Assembly (NCBI GenBank): GCA_034190875.2
Contig: CM067358.1
Span: 58,697,060-58,761,059, forward strand
From: Urechis unicinctus
Lineage: Eukaryota; Annelida; Polychaeta; Xenopneusta; Urechidae
DNA: 64,000 bases
Direction of reading: 5' to 3'
Shown here: positions 1 to 11,205 of the stretch, in pieces
Position numbering within the stretch: position 1 is the first letter of the stretch
Layout of the letters: each line of letters begins with the position of its first letter
The notes under the pieces: generated by a model
Seen by the model: the letters and a program-made list of their open reading frames with translations, nothing else
Told to the model about the DNA's origin: nothing
Database searches by the model: none
Translations under genes and position numbers: made by a program

Positions 1-2203
1 TAATAGCTCGAAGTAGTTCAGTATCATAAATATCTGTTTATTCGTGATGAACTGTTACTTGTGTGGGGGGGGGGGGGGGGGGTACTGTGGTGGACCACGG
101 AAATAAGCTGAGGTATTCTGCAATCGTCCAAGAAACAATGTGCTGCCGCAAAGAGCATGACCAACAACCTCAGCTGTGAGTAAAAAAACATTACTTGACA
201 CAGCTTTTGCCCGATAGGTTTATCGTTCATAAGTATGCAAAAACAGCGTGAATTGCATCTTGTAATTGCTTTTTTATCTGGACAATTACGCGATGAAATC
301 ATGGGGTTGTTGATAGCTGCTTCATAACAATTTCGTTTCAAGCGACTAGATATCTCTACTTATATAAAGCATGTTTGTTTTGATACAATTCAATGGATGC
401 CTGTATCTGGGTTTCAGAACAGCGAAGATTCTGCAATTACGACTATACATGTGTCCCTTAATGTCTGACGTGCATTTCGTGATCGCACGAGAGGTGTCAA
501 GCCATAGCAATATATCAGATGCTCTCATCACACACGTGTTGGACAAGCTAGTGGCTTGCCAGCTGCTGCCATGAGTTGTTAAAAGAGCCAATTAATATTG
601 CGTGTTCATGTAAAAGTATTTACCTTTTGGGAATCTAACATGCCGCCACCTTGTCTAGACGAGCCCTGGCTGTCGAGCTACATAAAGCAAATTTCAAACT
701 GTCACTATCTTTGCAAACAAATATGAGGCCAATTGTTTTGAAGGCCATACTACTATAAGAAAATGTTACATTCAATGAGAATTTCACCAGTATAGATGAA
801 GTTTAGTGACGATTCACACACCATATTAAAGCACGAGAGATATGACAAGAGGGCATACGGGTTAAGAGTGCATTCTTTACAAATCGGTCATGAGAAATAA
901 GATGCGAAAGAAGGCGAGATTGTAGTTTGCCCCTTACACAATATCGTGGCTCGAGTTGCATTAAGGCGAAATAAATGTTGTATGTCGTCTGCGATGCTTA
1001 ATGTAAAATTATCATGGTTGCAGGAAAGCCACTTTTGTATTAATGTAGTTCTTATGCAGACATTTATACCTGTGCTACAGGAGACTCACTATCGCATTAC
1101 ATCAAGCGACGTGTATATATAAAAGAATATTACCATACATTCACCGTTTACAATATGCCCAGCACGATACCTCACATCAACTTGAACACGAATTAATACT
1201 GGTCAGGTTCATTGACGTGTGGAATATTCTATTACGAGTCATATGCAAGACTGCTTTAATGTTTTCCACCTACATAATATATGGATCTCACTTTCATGTT
1301 CAATTACAAGGATTTGGAAACTTTGTAATATCTCTTTATTCGTAAACGGTTTAATAACATCAATATCATGTGCCAAATTGGAAATCCTACGCCAATCCAT
1401 GGGAACTCAACAATGCGAACAGACTGAGAACAGACTGTCGCTGTATACAGATCATGCCAACATGAAACAACTAACAGCGCCTTCTTTCGAAGAGTAATGG
1501 CGAAGCAAAGAGTAAGACTTGCTAGATGACTCACGTAAGCGAAGGTTTTAAGGTCAGAAAAACAACTGTCACTAAAAGTACTTTCATTTATCCTCACGTT
1601 AACATTTGCTTTGACGATCAAACGCCATTAATAATCAATTTTAGCATTTTCAGCATGAAGTATTACAAGAGTGTGGACTTTTCATTGTAGTTATTGACCA
1701 CAGTACTCTGAATTTCGATTATTGCAATGCTGTACACTATAGTCGTTCAGCACACATCCCTATTGATTTAGCTGGACTTCTGTAACGTTTGAATATATGT
1801 GTATATGTGGTAATCTTTGGTGATGCATCGCAATTAGTGAAAATCACAATTTTCTAAATACCCGCATCTGATTACAGAGATGACTATCCTGATTGAGCTA
1901 CAGACATTTCCTTTTTCTAGTCACAAAGTCTTCTTTAGTTAACGTCGCATTTATGAAGGGGTTTAACACAAAAAGCTTCATCGATAATGCAGCAATTGTC
2001 GAATCATCAACTTCGGTAAAGAATCTTGATATGATGCGTTTTTTTCTAAATATGCCGACTGACCAACATGATCACTTAATAATCACGCGAAATATTCTGC
2101 TGCTGACGATAGTTTGTACCAATATATTAATACGTTATGTAAGCATGGTATTTATGAAGCAAATAACGGGTGAAATGGAGAGCAGTGTTCACATTTTCAG
2201 ACA
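1..2203 (+). repeat. Diverged copy of the 'GAAGTAGTTCAGTATC' repeat module
   Basis: No gene seen. The first 1.63 kb matches, in the same order and orientation, 33120-34980, 41570-43890 and the start of a copy at 47260-47510. Shared landmarks are GAAGTAGTTCAGTATCATAA at the start, a GTGAATTG.ATCTTGTAATTG stretch near 250, CACAATATCGTGG near 940 and the end at CGATCAAACGCC near 1615. From 1640 to 2200 it matches the modules at 9160-9330, 47510-47900 and 60523-60860. The copies differ by many substitutions and small indels, so these are old duplicates. The part from 548 to 832 also belongs to the young 15 kb duplication. Small open frames here are not shared as intact frames between copies. Confidence 0.8.
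65..82 (+). repeat. Poly(G) run of 18
   Basis: Eighteen consecutive G residues. The related copies have only short G-rich text here (GTGTATGTGGGATG near 33180, GTGTGTGTGGGATG near 47315), so the run has expanded in this copy or is a sequencing artefact. Confidence 0.95.
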
Positions 2204-4240
2204 TTGTTTAGGGCAGCCTTAGTCACCGTAGCGTGTGTACTAAACATTAGTGAAAATGTATAATTAATAGCACATATTGTTTTCAATATGAATGTGCTTG
2301 CAATCATTCTCTCATAGTTATGTGCCGTTATAACGATGTAAAGCCAACCATCAATTAATCACAATGATGTTTCCTAAAAGGACCAATCCGTTACCAACAG
2401 TTACAAACATAGGCCGTTTAATTCACCGGTTTGTCATGGAGGCCATTATCAGTGGTATACGGGTATGTTTCCATCTTCATTCGTTAATATAAATGCATTC
2501 AGTACCTAGTATTCCCTTCAAAACCCTACTTTGTCTATCTGTCTAATGCCAATCCATCTCGTGGCGTTTGGTTGGCTTAACCATTAAGACCCATTCACTC
2601 TGTCAATACAATGCTCATCATTATTTGGGGTTTAAATACAGCAGCAGTTAAAAGTCGCACTCCATTAATTACGCGAATCAAAAGTTAATGTCACATTATA
2701 TTTTTGGAATTGTCTATATTCTTACGAGGGTTGTCTGATTCATTACAAATGTTTGACGAGTAAACATTATTTGACCCTCCACCCCATTTTGACCTCGATG
2801 ATCATACATGACCCCTAGTGTTGTCTAGGATCATGTTCTCCCTCTCAACACATATCAGTATTCGCATTTTCATAGCCAGCCTCACAAACAATACATTATT
2901 GACACGTAATCATAGCTTATGAATATAATCCACTTCTTAAATGGTCCCTTTCCATTTCCCTTGAACTATACGTCGTGTTGATTTCATTCAACTCATTGAC
3001 ACACTGCCTCATAGATTTGAAGCCTTGGAGTCACGCTTACAGTGCTCAATGGCATGATTTTTTAGTCTATGAATGTTGGTAAAACATTTACATCTATAAA
3101 TCCATCAGTCAAAATAGTAGGCTAGGAACGATCTTACAGTTCGTCACTGCTCTAGACGGCGTAGCGTGACACGGGGTTTCAGTTCTAGACACATATTTAG
3201 AGGGCATTAATCCCGCCACCCTTTTCGGGTAGTGCTCTGGCTGTCGAGTCACATTCTAAAGAGCAAATTTAAAGTAATTGTTCTTATCTGTATGTTTGTC
3301 TTCGCGATGTCTAAGATTATGTTGTATAATGGTATAACCTGAATACCAACTATAGGAATGTACATTAGACGCCGTTTAATAAAATATTAAGTGATTCATA
3401 TCAAGCTAGCTATTTCAAATGAACACCTTGTTGGATCCATGAGGATCAGATAACTGGTCGGCTAATAGCATGCAAATTATCTTAGAATATGTCAACGCAA
3501 TAATACATCAATAAATCCATTGGATTTGGCAACGCTACTTCCTGAAGTTGGTAAGGAAACTTAGCAAGGAACAGAAAATTTATTGATAGAACAGGCAAAG
3601 AAGTTGAACGGATTCCATGAAGTTACTGTTAACAAATGATGTTACGGCTCATGAGCGCTCGTTGTGTATTGAGGAGATGCATATCCATGCGGCCTTGATC
3701 AATAACAAGCAGCGGCAAGGAACGGATCACGTTGACAATTTGATGGTGATAGCTGATCAAATGAATAACCATTTTATAACGTGTTGAGGGGCCCTAGTAA
3801 CAGAAACCGGTAAGATAGTAAAAGTTTACCCGTAAGCACACATAATGCATTACCCCGGATGGGCAGTGTAACAACGGAGGTAATTGGCCTTAATGTTTGC
3901 ATCAAGACTCAAGATTGATTGCATAAGCCAGCTAGAGAGTGCCGGCATTTGGAGAGAATTTTTATCTGGTATACAGCAATAGAAAAGCACACGAATAGCC
4001 TAACATCAATTAGCTGCGTAGATTTAACAACGAAAATAAAATTACCGACTATCACGTAACATTGCGTGGAGTGGTTTTATCATGCAGAATTCTATTGCAG
4101 CTTCAGACTATTTGACATGTAATTCACGACACTTTGTATTAGTAAGTAATGAAAAATGGCGACACACTCGTGCAAGGAATGAGCCATTGCGACAACCACC
4201 TTCAGAACAGGGTTTTGTTGAGAGTAATATTTTATCCCCC
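2204..4240 (+). repeat. Repeat modules, no gene seen
   Basis: This stretch of copy A1 holds modules found again elsewhere. The block with TAAAAGGACCAATC and ACCAACAGTTACAAAC (2340-2480) recurs at 9440-9600, 16100-16220, 47945-48080 and, inverted, near 27050-27130. The block CCTTGGAGTCACGCTTACAG (3020-3120) recurs at 22080-22180, 28980-29085 and, inverted, at 25090-25170. The block from 3340 to 3530 (GGAATGTACATTAGACGC) recurs inverted at 24420-24580. No intact reading frame is shared between the diverged copies. Confidence 0.75.
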
Positions 4241-4414
4241 TTCTTATGGTCAGCAAACGTCGCATATACTGAGATCATATAGTGTGTTGATCTTAGCATT
4301 ATGTAATTCCCAATGAAATGCAAGAGGAGACAGCGTTTCACCTTTTGTGATCTTCAATGTCTAGAAACCAACCTGCGATTTTTCTCTCCTTACCGTGTAA
4401 CCAACGTGTTATCC

Positions 4415-4562
4415 AGCCTCACCCAGCCCACATCTTACCCATCCTTACTCACCCGTCCAAATTCTGCCAACACACACTCACTCACCCATTACACTTCTAC
4501 TCACCCACCCTCACTCACCCACCCCACTTCTGCTCGTGAGCAACCACTCACCCATCACACCA
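4415..4562 (+). repeat. CACTCACCC-type minisatellite, copy A1
   Basis: Irregular tandem array of short C-rich units built on TCACCCA / CACTCACCC, with variants TTACCCATC, CTCACCCGTC and CACCCACCC. Units alternate between 8 and 10 bases and the array is imperfect. It lies in the duplicated 15 kb block and matches 55339-55492, with a 3-base length difference near its start. It lacks the regularity of a telomeric repeat. A frame of about 116 codons passes through it (4313-4663) only because the array contains no stop codon in that frame. Confidence 0.85.
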
Positions 4563-7119
4563 ATTATACTAGTTTAACTGATTCACTAATAACCTCAGTA
4601 GATTCTATGCGCATATTTATTCCAAGGCCGATAAATGTCCATTGCAATCGCAAGAGCGTTTAGTATTCATACCAAGGGATCATTATGTATACCCCGGTAC
4701 CGAATGTCGAATATCTCCCTATGTAAGGGGCCTTCTAATTGGCAGCAGTTAACGTCGTTTTGGCTGCAGTGCACGGCCAGTTGGCTATGCCGAGGTGATA
4801 TTATGTTACATAATGTTGGATAAATTGTCTGTATCTGATTCCACTTATAACCTTGGGTGATACATCCTGTGTTGCTTTTCCGTTTCTTCGCCAGAGCGTT
4901 TAGTGTTCATACTGAGGGATCAGTATGCATACCCTAGAAAATGTGCTTTGGAACGTTCGTTCTAACTTGATGAGCTCAAATAAATGACCTTGTTCCTAGT
5001 TTTATTACCGAGTGTCAATTTATATCACATGATCTAAACATAATTCTTTCCTAACTTGATTTATGTACAACTCACCAGTATGTACCAACTGTAAATCCGC
5101 TCCCTGGATGTTAAGCTCATCGACGCTTTATTAGAAGACGTTCACAGTCGTTCATTACTGCCCACAATAGCCTTGTAAGTACTGTTGGTGACCAGTAACA
5201 GGTTTGTTTACTGAATTAGTAGTTTAAGTTCGTTAGCAAACCTCACTACAATCATATCAACGTAATCTGGACTTAGGGTAAATCAGTAAAATCATTTGTT
5301 CTTCGTTATACAATGTTAAAAATTATATTGACGTAATCAAAGTTTATATATGGGTTTATTGTTTATTAAGGACTGACAGCAGGTTTCTTCCGGCTCGTTC
5401 AGCTCCTAAAATGATGAATGAAAATTGCTAGTAGATTTATATCATTTCCGCGATCCATTTATCGTAATCATGCGCGAGATAAGGTGAATAATAACGTCAG
5501 ACAACGAATTGGTAGATTATTTGTTTGGGCCGCAAATGTACAATATTTGCCCCAGTTATAGATTTCTGTCCTTGCAATTCATTACTGAAGATGACTACGT
5601 AAATATATTCGAAAAAGTAAACGTCCATTTCGATCACAGGGGAAGTTTGATTGATGACCTTATGGTATTGCATTTTGACATTCCAGTTCATATATCTACC
5701 AGGATTTGTCTATTCCTAGGTAGCAGCAGCTTTGATGCACGGTGAGTGGGGCCAAATACCATTTTTTAATCACAAGAGACTCCTTCCTCTCACATTGATA
5801 AGGATCCGTTGCATAATACTCATCATATTGAAGAGATCAAAGGCTGCAGTGCTCATGTAGATAAAGTGCCCACAGAATCCATACAATTGACGAACTCGCG
5901 CTTGATAATGGGTTGGATTTTATTTTGATGTAAATCAATGACTTTAACAGCTTGACAAGTGAGTATAAGACTTGCTACATGATTTAAGCCTTATGTTTAA
6001 ACGACGTGTTTCGCTGATGTCCATGTCCTGGTGTAGTATTTGCGCTCTGACATAGCACTGACTAAATTTGGGATTGGTATCTACTCCACTAACCTATTGG
6101 AGACGATGGAATAATTGTTTGATTGTTCACGAACAAGCGTACTTATTCAGTTGCAGTCAGTAGGCGCTTGTGGTGGTGGTACTGACCTATTGATAACGTT
6201 GTTCAACGCGACGGCGGCTATATATTAAGTGGATAATCTGTTTAAACACGTATTACACAAATAAGTGATCATGTTAGCCAATAGATATCATACTGTATGA
6301 TTGCACATCATCAACCGGAAAAAAATGGGTAAGTGAAATTTAGAACACAAGTTCATATAGATTGGCTGTGAATTGTCTGTTTGATTGACTTGAACTAAGT
6401 GACACAGGGCAGGGAAGCCTGGAACCACTCTCTCCCCCCAACCACCGACCACCACGGGCCCTAATGCATGGTGTGTTGATTTTTCAATCTACAGCTGTCT
6501 GAGCACAATAACGTCTATCAATACATCAGTAACAATAAATGATGGGAATGCCAAGTTCCTCAATGTTTTATACGCCTGTAGAAATATTTGACAGAGAACT
6601 CCAATACTTCACATTTATTCGGTGTAGTATTGACATTTGTATCCTTGTTGCAAGTGCCTAAAATGACACAACATTTGCAAAGCGATGACTGCTTGCCTCG
6701 AGTTTGCATACAATCAGCCGCTAGGACCCCATATGTTTGTTTTGACCTTTCGCAAATGGATCTCAACAAAATCGCATTTTTGGCCCGCAATGCCCACGTC
6801 CAACACTGAGGTGTACATTATGCATGAATAAATATGGAGTATAATGTAAAAATTAATCCAAATCTTACCATAGGCCAGAACCCGACCGGATTTATCCTTT
6901 TGCTCTGCTAATAAGCACCTTGACAGCTGCTAAATGTGTCATGTAGAATATAAAAAGCCATTGAACGTTGATACGTAGGTTCGAGAGTGCTAGTGACCGA
7001 TTTACAGTGATGTACTTTTATCTCTGCTGATGTAACGCTCGATCTAGAACAAAGTCGGCAATTATGACGTAATATAGCCACGCGCTTTATAAACACGCGT
7101 ATTCAGCATTATTCAGCCT
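4563..7119 (+). repeat. Repeat modules of copy A1, no gene seen
   Basis: Non-coding by my reading. The same text is at 55493-58250. An older, same-orientation copy of the central part lies at 22600-23900. Landmarks are GAAGACGTTCACAGTCGTTC (5136 and 22757), TTTGTTTGGGC followed by TAGATTTCTGTCCT (5520 and 23068) and AAACGACGTGTTTCGCTGAT (5999 and 23549). A stretch of unusually C-rich DNA (CTCTCTCCCCCCAACCACCG) is at 6429-6448. Confidence 0.75.
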
Positions 7120-7137
7120 TATATATATATATATATA
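7120..7137 (+). repeat. Short (TA)n tract, copy A1
   Basis: About nine TA units. The equivalent position in the second copy (58251-58359) holds a tract roughly six times longer. Confidence 0.95.
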
Positions 7138-7863
7138 GATGTCGGTTGTAAGATATCGTGTAGTGTGGTATCAGACGGATAACCCACATAAACCATTGAA
7201 CCCATCATAAATAATAAGAAATTGCCACTACCACTACTTAATTGAAGGGCAGAGTCGCTGAACATGCCTCGTACTTTTACTGCCAGCTGTAATATTCCGT
7301 CAATCCCTTTATTAACAAACCCGTAACTAACCATGTATTTTGCCACTAAGGGCATTCAATTCAATTGCACGCCGTATATAGGCTTTGACATCTTAAATAT
7401 GATCGTTGCGCATATAATACACCCTCTACATGGATGGTGGGCTTCTATATCATTTATTTCACATATAATTGGTTGCATAAAGATGTGTTGAAACGACATG
7501 CTTCTTACGCCATAAGTGTGACATTTGATCAACATTGTTTTGTCCTTACGCCATGGTGCAACATGAAAATATTTCATATATCGTAGAGACAGCTGCGCTA
7601 TAGAGGCGCGTGGTTTGATCATTTAAAATGTTGATAAAATGAATAAGCTATAACGAATGACATTGTCCATTGTTCATTTCTCGTATCATGCTCGGATGGT
7701 ATAGACAGAGCTACTTGTTCGAGGCCCGTGGTATGATCATTTAAGAGGTGGATAACATGAATAGGTTTCTTCCAGCAACAGCATGCAGCAACGAAAACCA
7801 CAAAGAAGGAGCACAGCATAAGCAGGAAAATACAGCACAAGATGTTTTGTGACCAGGTGGAAA
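7138..7863 (+). repeat. Repeat module, no gene seen
   Basis: Part of copy A1, matched at 58380-59100. The block at 7240-7370 (GGGCAGAGTCGCTGAACATG to the AATTCAATTGCA region) is related to sequence at 25270-25400 (GAGCAGAGTCTCTGAACAAG). Two local near-repeats start TCATTTAAAATGTTGATAA (7619) and TCATTTAAGAGGTGGATAAC (7737), each following a short G-rich word. No coding signal was seen on either strand. Confidence 0.7.
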
Positions 7864-7921
7864 TGTCTTAGCTGGGATTCGAACCCAGTACCCTGTGCTG
7901 ACCATGTAGAGCTACTGAGAC
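7864..7921 (-). pseudogene. tRNA-like sequence without an anticodon arm, copy A1
   Basis: On the minus strand the sequence reads GTCTCAG-TA, then a D-arm-like GCTCTACATGGTCAGC, an 8-base linker, and a perfect T arm CTGGGTTCGAATCCCAG. It ends with CTAAGAC and an A. The 5' GTCTCAG pairs with the 3' CTAAGAC at six of seven positions. A box B (GGTTCGAATCC) and a plausible box A (TAGCTCTACATGG) are present. About 17 bases that should form the anticodon arm are missing, so it cannot be a normal tRNA. It is best read as a tRNA pseudogene or the head of a tRNA-derived SINE. Its identical twin is at 59101-59158. Confidence 0.65.
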
Positions 7922-10266
7922 CTGTGTTCGATTCCAGCAGACACTTTTACTTGCATCGTTAAGGGGCAAACAACAAACGCGGCAAATTTCAAAATGAAGT
8001 AAAACGCCATTGATACAAAAGTGAAAATGTCAAAACTGCTCTCAAATCCAGCCGTAATTTTCAATTTAAAGACCAGGATGTCCGTGCCTATATAACGTAA
8101 GCAGGAGAATATTGCGTCCGATTATTAAGTGGCCATTTTGGTTAGTCAGCGCATTATTAAGGTGCATTACCTAAACAGATGATCCGACAACTGCAGTGAG
8201 TTAAGAATTTTTTTTTTGCAAGGTACATCATGATCTTATGTCTGTTGAATTTATTAGCAATATATGCAGCACTACATAATTGTTCATAATATGTTGACTA
8301 AATCAGGTATTAACTGTCACAAATATGTTATTGTACATCGCCCCTTGTACTTTCAATATCAATCCTCGTAAATAATTTGCGTGTTGAGAGTAGTAATCGA
8401 TGGGAAGGTTGAGTTGTAAACTGATTTAGCTTTGAAAATCTAAATAGCAAGTGCGTGAATTACAACGGTCAGGCGAGGTTTATTTTTAGATAAGATTTTA
8501 TTGGATGTAGAATGCAGGAAGCAAAAGCCGTTCTTGTTCGTTATCAACATTATGTTCGTACCCTATGTTAGCAGCTTGACTATATTATCACCTATATGAG
8601 ATCCGGTGATTTCACTTTTATTGAATCACATACAATTAGACACGCCCATGACATCATACTATTAAATACATGTACTTCAGGTCACAGGTCACCTTGGCTT
8701 ACGTCATCACAAATACACCTTTATTTACATAAAACATTTTTATTACGATACAGATTGCAGTACTACAATAACCATCCTTTCATATTTTGTTGACAAGCAA
8801 CTGCCAATATAATGCCAGCATTTACTAAATGATAGAACACTTAATCGGGAGACATTGCGCCAGTTGTTCTGTAACAATAGAAAATTAAATATAGCCCACG
8901 AATGCGATGTCATTCGTGTTTTTAAGTATACAGTCTTCACTAATGTGGTATCAGGCCCTGGAAGGGTAGTATGCAGTCTTATGAGCTTAATAAAATGTAA
9001 TACAATATGACAACTATATACCTATTTGTAAGCTATTCTAAAGTCAGTCCATGCTGTATAGACTGTCTGCAAAAACATCTAGCAAAAAAAAAGTAAATGC
9101 CATTTTAAGAGTGAGTAAACCAGTGTCATACATAGTATAGACATTTACATTAGTTAGCAATATTACATTTTAGGATTTTTAGCAAGAATAATTGGAATGA
9201 GATCGGATTTTTCATTGTAGTTATTTACCAAAGTTATCTGAATGACGATTGTCACAATAAAGTACAATATTGTCTTCCTGCCCACATCACAAATAATCGA
9301 GCTGTACTTCAGTAATATTGTTATACGTGTGTACTGAATATTTGTGAAAATGAATAACTGAAAACACATATAAAATGATGTTTTTGATATGAATGTGATT
9401 GCAATAATTCTCTCATAGTAATGTGCTTATACATGGATGTGAAGCGCAGCCCAAACCATTAATCACAATGCTGGTCCCTAAAAGGACCAATCAATTACCA
9501 ACAGTTACCAACAAAGGCCGTATAGTTCATCAGTTTGCGATGGAGACATTGTACTCTTGCCCCATCAGCGGTCGACAGGAATGTTTCCATCTTCATTCGT
9601 TAATTGAAGTGCTTTCAGTTCGTAGTATCTCTCCCTCAAACCCAATTGGGTCTAGGTGCCTTATGCAATCCAAATCGTGGCGTTTGGCTGGAGTAAGGAA
9701 GCAACAATTAAGACCCATTTACTCTATCAATACAATGCGTCACTCATCAAGACCAATTGATTGAGGTGCTTATGCGTCATCCTTTCGTTGTTATGTTCCA
9801 TAGTACACACTTCATCTGAATAATTCACCATGAACTTGCTAACGTGATTTGCTCATTGTTATTGTGTGTTATTTCTCAAGAATGGCTGGTTCCATATGCC
9901 CTTATATGTAATAACAGATTGCTTCTCATTGAAATAAGTAACCACCACAGAACTTTTCCACTATGTCTGCAGTTGAATTTATGGTGGCCGTAGAATGCGT
10001 CGATTTGTGTTATTCTTATACGATAGTGACTCAATCGTATGGCTCGCGCTGTTCTTCAAAAATTACTCATTCATTGCTTCAGGGATTTAGACCAGCTTTA
10101 TGGATTAAGTTTACCTGCCAATTTCTTATATATACACCTATGTGTGTGTATTTGTGTAATGTGTCTAGTGATAGATATGGCTGTTGTGATACGCGATCAA
10201 CTCATTCATCATATCCTGCTTTAGGCCGGTTGTGGCCCGATATTTTGGGGTTATACAATGATACAC
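7922..10266 (+). repeat. Repeat modules of copy A1, no gene seen
   Basis: Matched by 59159-61959. The part 8520-9160 (GCCGTTCTTGTTCGTTATCA; ATCCGGTGATTTCAC; GACACGCCCATGACATCATA; AATACACCTTTATTTACAT) is found inverted and diverged at 27770-28535. The part 9160-9800 recurs at 1640-2560 and 47500-48250. The part 10140-10210 (AATGTGTCTAGTGATAGATA) recurs at 49170-49220, 37800-37850 and, inverted, at 26330-26370. No intact frame is shared among these. Confidence 0.75.
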
Positions 10267-10271
10267 ATAAT
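10267..10271 (+). repeat. Target-site duplication ATAAT, left
   Basis: ATAAT precedes the first base of the element and is repeated immediately after its last base (13364-13368). The empty site in copy A2 (61960-61964) has ATAAT once. Confidence 0.9.
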
Positions 10272-10361
10272 CAGGTCGCGGACTGACCGCAGAACGAAGT
10301 ACGTACCTCGATCGAGGTACGTACCTCGTTCCCAGTACGGCGCACTTCGATTGAGGTACGC
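10272..10361 (+). repeat. Left terminal inverted repeat with 26 bp palindrome
   Basis: Begins CAGGTCGCGGACTGACCGCA and ends with GATTGAGGTACGC. Its reverse complement is found with a few mismatches at 13275-13363. Within it, 10299-10324 is a perfect 26 bp palindrome centred on CTCGATCGAG, with GTACGTAC at each end. A further GTACCTCG unit and the motif AGTACGGCGCACTTCGATT follow. Confidence 0.93.
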
Positions 10362-10593
10362 AAGATAGTCGTGCCACCGCCCTCTGCTGTTTTGCATTTT
10401 ATGACATTATTTTCTGAAATGTGATTGGCTTTGAACAATTTAATTATGCAAATATATTATGGCCTACATTTGAAACCAAATCTGTTGTTGTGGGCGATAT
10501 TGGGCCTTCACAAGAGGAGTTTTTACTTCCATTATTCGACAACGACTTCAAGTTTTTCTGCGTTCAAGGTTTAAATTTTGTACACACATCAAC

Positions 10594-11126
10594 ATGGCAG
10601 AGGTAAGGTCTATGTTTTCGAATTTACAAGTATATCATCTAATGATACATTATATGTTATTCAAAATTCTATGGCATATTAATGAGCTATCGCTAATAAA
10701 TAACACCCCTGTTGAATGATTTTTCTGAAACAATGGCGTAGTGATGCGATCGTACTTAAATCGAAGTATGGTGTGCTTCCTTTTGAATTGGTGCCATATT
10801 CTGATAGTAGATCGTATACAGATAAAAGAATGACACTTATGAATCATACGACCGAATCGCAAGTTATAAGATAATTTCTTTTGGAATTTGTCGTGCACGG
10901 CTTGAAGTGACAATGTCAATATTTCCAACCGAATATGATTTAGTCTATTAGTAGAGGGTGATATAAAACAATCTCACAGGAATTGCTGGTTTGTGTTGTG
11001 TACTTAAACATCGATTATAATATTTAATGTTATGTATTTGACTAGACAGTATCTGATTTACTTTGGGTTTTTTTTCAGAATGGAACAGCTATGGGCCAAG
11101 CCATTTTCAAAACGGTGTTCTTCTGA
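10594..11126 (+). pseudogene. Two-exon gene-start-like fragment inside the transposon
   Basis: An ATG in a good context (ACACATCAACATGGCAGAG) is followed after three codons by a strong donor, GAG|GTAAGG, at 10602/10603. At 11071-11078 there is a polypyrimidine tract and acceptor, TTTTTTTTCAG, then AATGGAACAGC. Joining these leaves the frame in phase for 15 more codons (NGTAMGQAIFKTVFF) to a TGA at 11124-11126. The implied intron is 476 bases (10603-11078). This could be a captured host 5' exon, the start of the element's own dead gene, or chance. I do not recognise the peptide. Confidence 0.35.
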
Positions 11127-11165
11127 AAGCCTTCAATCACAATGAGGATGTTTAGAAACTAGAAA

Positions 11166-11205
11166 CCTGAAATTAAAATTTCCAACCTGAAAATAAAATT
11201 TCCAA
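11166..11205 (+). repeat. 20-base tandem duplication
   Basis: Two adjacent, almost identical 20-mers (CCTGAAATTAAAATTTCCAA, then CCTGAAAATAAAATTTCCAA). Because 20 is not a multiple of three, it shifts any frame running from the exon-like sequence at 11079 into the open frame at 11186-11590. Confidence 0.9.

Noticed and set aside
4415-4562. Possible telomere-like array
   Set aside because: Units are irregular and unlike TTAGGG-type repeats. The array is interstitial and simply duplicated with its surroundings.
4313-4663. 116-codon plus-strand frame shared by both A copies (also 55225-55590), with an in-frame 3-base indel
   Set aside because: It crosses a minisatellite that has no stops in that frame. 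Nearly all differences between copies replace amino acids, which argues against selection on a protein.
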